A stretch of 64,000 nt of DNA. It comes from Fictibacillus nanhaiensis. Lineage in GTDB: Bacteria > Bacillota > Bacilli > Bacillales > Fictibacillaceae. The translations under genes and the position numbers were made by a program. The stretch lies in assembly GCF_023715445.1 (NCBI RefSeq), contig NZ_JAMBOD010000002.1, positions 310,001-374,000 on the forward strand. Direction: 5' to 3'. The notes below the pieces were generated by a model, which saw only the letters and a program-made list of their open reading frames with translations, had not been told where the DNA came from and searched no databases. Positions 61,805 through 64,000 of this stretch are shown here, one piece after another (the stretch's first letter is position 1; each line of letters opens with the position of its first letter).

Positions 61805-63754
61805 TTATTTGTCTTCAATTACTTGCCGATAATGGGATAAGAACTTTACTATTTCATTTTCCTCTACTAATTTTTGAATCGCCGCAGGCTGTGAGGACAA
61901 ATAGGAGATCTCCCGGAACAATTGCTGAGTATCAAACTTATTATCGTTTTTAATTGCAAGCATAAACACGATAGAAACTTTTTCAGATCCCCAATCTATC
62001 GGATTTTTTAATGTTGCGACTGCAATAGCTGAATGCTTAATGAAGCTCGGATGTCCATGAGGTATAGCAATTGAAGACCCAATTGAAGTAGCCGACATTT
62101 TTTCCCGTAGAATTGCATTTTGTGAATACTCTTTTTCGGCATACCCCTTTTTATAGAGTGTGTTTGCCAGTTTTTCTATTAATTCATATTTACTGGTGTA
62201 TTCCTCTTTTAAAAAGACTAAAAAGGGTGTCGTATATTTTAATAAAACTGATTCTTTAAAGTCATTTTCCTCTGGATTTTCCAGCTTTTTAATAAACTCC
62301 TGAAGCCTCTTTTCATCCGTAGCTGTTAATAGGGGCGACACAACAATATGAGGTACCTCGCTCTCTGGCAAAGAGACTGTACTTATTACGAGATCTACAT
62401 TCTCTTTCTCTAAAAAAGAAGCTAAATCAGCTCTTGCTATACTTCCTGCTACATGGACAGAATGGAAATTTTGTTCGATTTTTGTTCTTAAAAGCCTAGA
62501 CATTCCAACACCCATATGGCATACGATAAGTATATTTTTTGTTTTGCCTCTTTTACCTTTTAGCCGTTCGATCGATGCCTGAAAGTGAAGTGTTAAATAG
62601 CCTGCTTCCTCTTCTGGGATATCTAAAGAGTGTATCTGGTTCACTTCTTCTAAAACATGAATCACCATATCGAACATATACGGGTAAAGCTTCTTAATGT
62701 CTTGAAGCATTGGATTTGATACGGAAAGCCCATATTTCAACCGGTTTAAAGTTGTATACAAATGTATCTGCAATCCTTCTTTTAATGCTGTATCATTTTG
62801 AAAATCAACCATACATAACTCTGACAGTTTAATAACTAATTCCTGAGTGACCTGATCAAGAAAAGGATTTTGTTCTGTATCTCCCTCAGTCCGGTAATCA
62901 CGAAACTTTCCGCCTAATAAATGCAGCGTTAAATAAGCAAATTCTTCATCAGGAAATTTCATTGAAAAGTATTGTTCAAGTTTTAATAAACATTCTTGAG
63001 CCCATTTATATTCTTTTTTATTTGTTACGTTAGAGATTTCATCGCTTGACATCGAAATAGATTGTTTTAATTTAGTTCTTTTTATCATTAGAAGAATGTG
63101 AGCAGTCAATCCCTCCCTTGCTTCATCCGTAAAAAATAGAGAATGCCTTTTTTGAATGTTGTTTAATTCTTTTTTTACTATTTCAATCTCATGTGCAGAA
63201 AACTGCTGTTGAATAAAGGAATTGTTAAGTTCCCGGTTTGTGAGCAGCTCTGATATACGAGCTAACGCAACTCTCTTATTCCTTTCAGTTCCCTCAGCGA
63301 TTAAACCGACATTTTGCTTCGTGATCAGTTTTATACTGTATTTATCCATCCACTTTTCTAAATAATTTAAATCTTGTTTTACGACTGCTTTATTTAGAAA
63401 GTATCTCTCAGATAGTTCTTGAACGGTTATAGGCTTACTGTTCATCAAAAGATGATATGCTATCTGGATTGCCCTCTCTTCATCAGCCGGTAGTTTTTCA
63501 GAAGCTTCAGCAAGGTTTAACCTATCAAAAAGCTTAGCATGATCTTCTTCGCTCATTTCCAGATATACTCCCAATCCTGGTTTGCGTATTAAAATTGCTT
63601 GTGAATTCTCTGCAAGATATTTTTCTATTTCTTTCAAATCACTCCGAACGGTTTTTTCAGAGCAGCCTAATTTATCAGCTATATCTTGTACTAGCAAATG
63701 CTTTCCAGCCTGATTTAACAGCATTCGGAGTGTTGTTATTTGTCTCTCATTCAT
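61805..63754 (-). CDS. manR: PRD-containing transcriptional activator (ManR-like)
   Basis: A protein of 649 aa from ATG 63754 (AGGTG upstream). Layout: N-terminal HTH (QDIADKLGCSEKTVRSDLKEI), a second HTH, two PTS-regulation domains (histidines in LTLHLLGGKFRDY and LTLHFQASIERL), an EIIB-like domain (ILIVCHMGVGMSRLL) and an EIIA-like domain (SIAIPHGHPSFIKH). This is the ManR architecture and length. Phosphorylation by PTS proteins tunes its activity. It should activate manP, which lies directly downstream on the same strand. Confidence 0.88.
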   Translation of the reverse strand: MNERQITTLRMLLNQAGKHLLVQDIADKLGCSEKTVRSDLKEIEKYLAENSQAILIRKPGLGVYLEMSEEDHAKLFDRLNLAEASEKLPADEERAIQIAYHLLMNSKPITVQELSERYFLNKAVVKQDLNYLEKWMDKYSIKLITKQNVGLIAEGTERNKRVALARISELLTNRELNNSFIQQQFSAHEIEIVKKELNNIQKRHSLFFTDEAREGLTAHILLMIKRTKLKQSISMSSDEISNVTNKKEYKWAQECLLKLEQYFSMKFPDEEFAYLTLHLLGGKFRDYRTEGDTEQNPFLDQVTQELVIKLSELCMVDFQNDTALKEGLQIHLYTTLNRLKYGLSVSNPMLQDIKKLYPYMFDMVIHVLEEVNQIHSLDIPEEEAGYLTLHFQASIERLKGKRGKTKNILIVCHMGVGMSRLLRTKIEQNFHSVHVAGSIARADLASFLEKENVDLVISTVSLPESEVPHIVVSPLLTATDEKRLQEFIKKLENPEENDFKESVLLKYTTPFLVFLKEEYTSKYELIEKLANTLYKKGYAEKEYSQNAILREKMSATSIGSSIAIPHGHPSFIKHSAIAVATLKNPIDWGSEKVSIVFMLAIKNDNKFDTQQLFREISYLSSQPAAIQKLVEENEIVKFLSHYRQVIEDK

Positions 63755-63851
63755 TTTTATCACCTGTTTGCAAATTGAGATTATTCTCAATACCTATCTC
63801 TATTATGTATAATTTACCTATTAGACAATCATTTTTGCGGGAGACGATACT

Positions 63852-64000
63852 ATGGGAGATAGCTCATCTAATTTTATATTGCATGCTAAAAGCAGCCAGT
63901 TCCACTGGGAAGGAAACGGCCAGCTTTCAATCAAAACCTTTTCCAATGGAAAAGCGCATTATAAAACCACTAAAGGATATTATGCAGTTGAAGAAAGCAG
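63852..64000 (+). CDS. Start of a protein resembling AraC-type regulators (cut by window)
   Basis: ATG 63852 with GGGAG upstream; 49 codons are visible before the window ends (MGDSSSNFILHAKSSQFHWE ... AHYKTTKGYYAVEES). The opening HWEGNGQLSIKTFSNGKAHY looks like the cupin-type sensor domain of Bacillus AraC-family regulators. No DNA-binding part can be seen. It is divergent from manR. Confidence 0.6.
   Translation, partial: MGDSSSNFILHAKSSQFHWEGNGQLSIKTFSNGKAHYKTTKGYYAVEES

Overview
This window looks like chromosomal DNA from a low-GC, spore-former-type Gram-positive of the family Bacillaceae. The evidence is purine-rich ribosome binding sites with many TTG/GTG starts, a T-box in front of a single-chain glycyl-tRNA synthetase, a preQ1 riboswitch, CcpA-type cre boxes, an adeR-ald pair, a complete liaIH-liaFSR locus, manR-manP, ywbE and katE. 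The small intergenic repeats recall Fictibacillus-like bacilli, but the genus is inference. No rRNA, tRNA, IS transposase or CRISPR array was seen.

Layout. 1-7.6 kb: oligoendopeptidase (cut by the window edge), adeR-ald, a preQ1-controlled queuosine-precursor transporter, an HD hydrolase, a secreted glycerophosphodiesterase and a secreted coiled-coil protein. 7-14 kb: Crp/Fnr regulator divergent from an AEC transporter, a TudS-like (DUF523/DUF1722) protein, two NUDIX enzymes, a GNAT enzyme, a TrhA/hemolysin III protein and an Xaa-Pro-type peptidase. 14-20 kb: T-box-glyS, fructokinase, a PTS IIA protein and a large secreted M14 carboxypeptidase. 20-26 kb: an aldo/keto reductase gene cut off by a repeat element, then a maltose operon (PTS permease, maltose-6'-phosphate phosphatase-like enzyme, GH13 glucosidase) behind a perfect cre box. 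26-36 kb: nucleotidyltransferase, fatty acid desaturase, proC-DEAD helicase, M20 dipeptidase, ywbE cluster and adenine deaminase. 35-40 kb: liaRSF and liaHI, then two adjacent broken genes. 40-50 kb: glutathione peroxidase, YjiH transporter, RluF, an Eis-like acetyltransferase, a homospermidine-synthase-like protein, KatE, and a plasmid-style ParM/ParR pair. 50-56 kb: pectate-lyase-fold protein, GNAT, a MutS2 homologue without the Smr domain behind a leader-peptide/terminator region, and an RlmN paralogue. 56-64 kb: peptide transporter DtpT, small ORFs, ManP, ManR and the start of another gene.

Three things stand out. First, the MutS2-like gene lies behind a perfect promoter, a 7-codon leader ORF whose last codons form one arm of a long stem, and two successive intrinsic terminators. 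This is the layout of an antibiotic- or stalling-induced attenuator, next to an RlmN paralogue that modifies the ribosome. Second, an actin-like parM/parR pair on what looks like chromosome has an upstream array of TGTAAAC/YGCAAAC boxes alternating 12 and 8 bp apart, so the period is 20 bp; it is a strong centromere (parC) candidate. Third, a compact intergenic element of six GAGCGAAA-type boxes at 20-21 bp spacing, closing with a conserved hairpin-forming end, occurs three times and has truncated one gene. Two further intergenic arrays with different box motifs share the same helical spacing.
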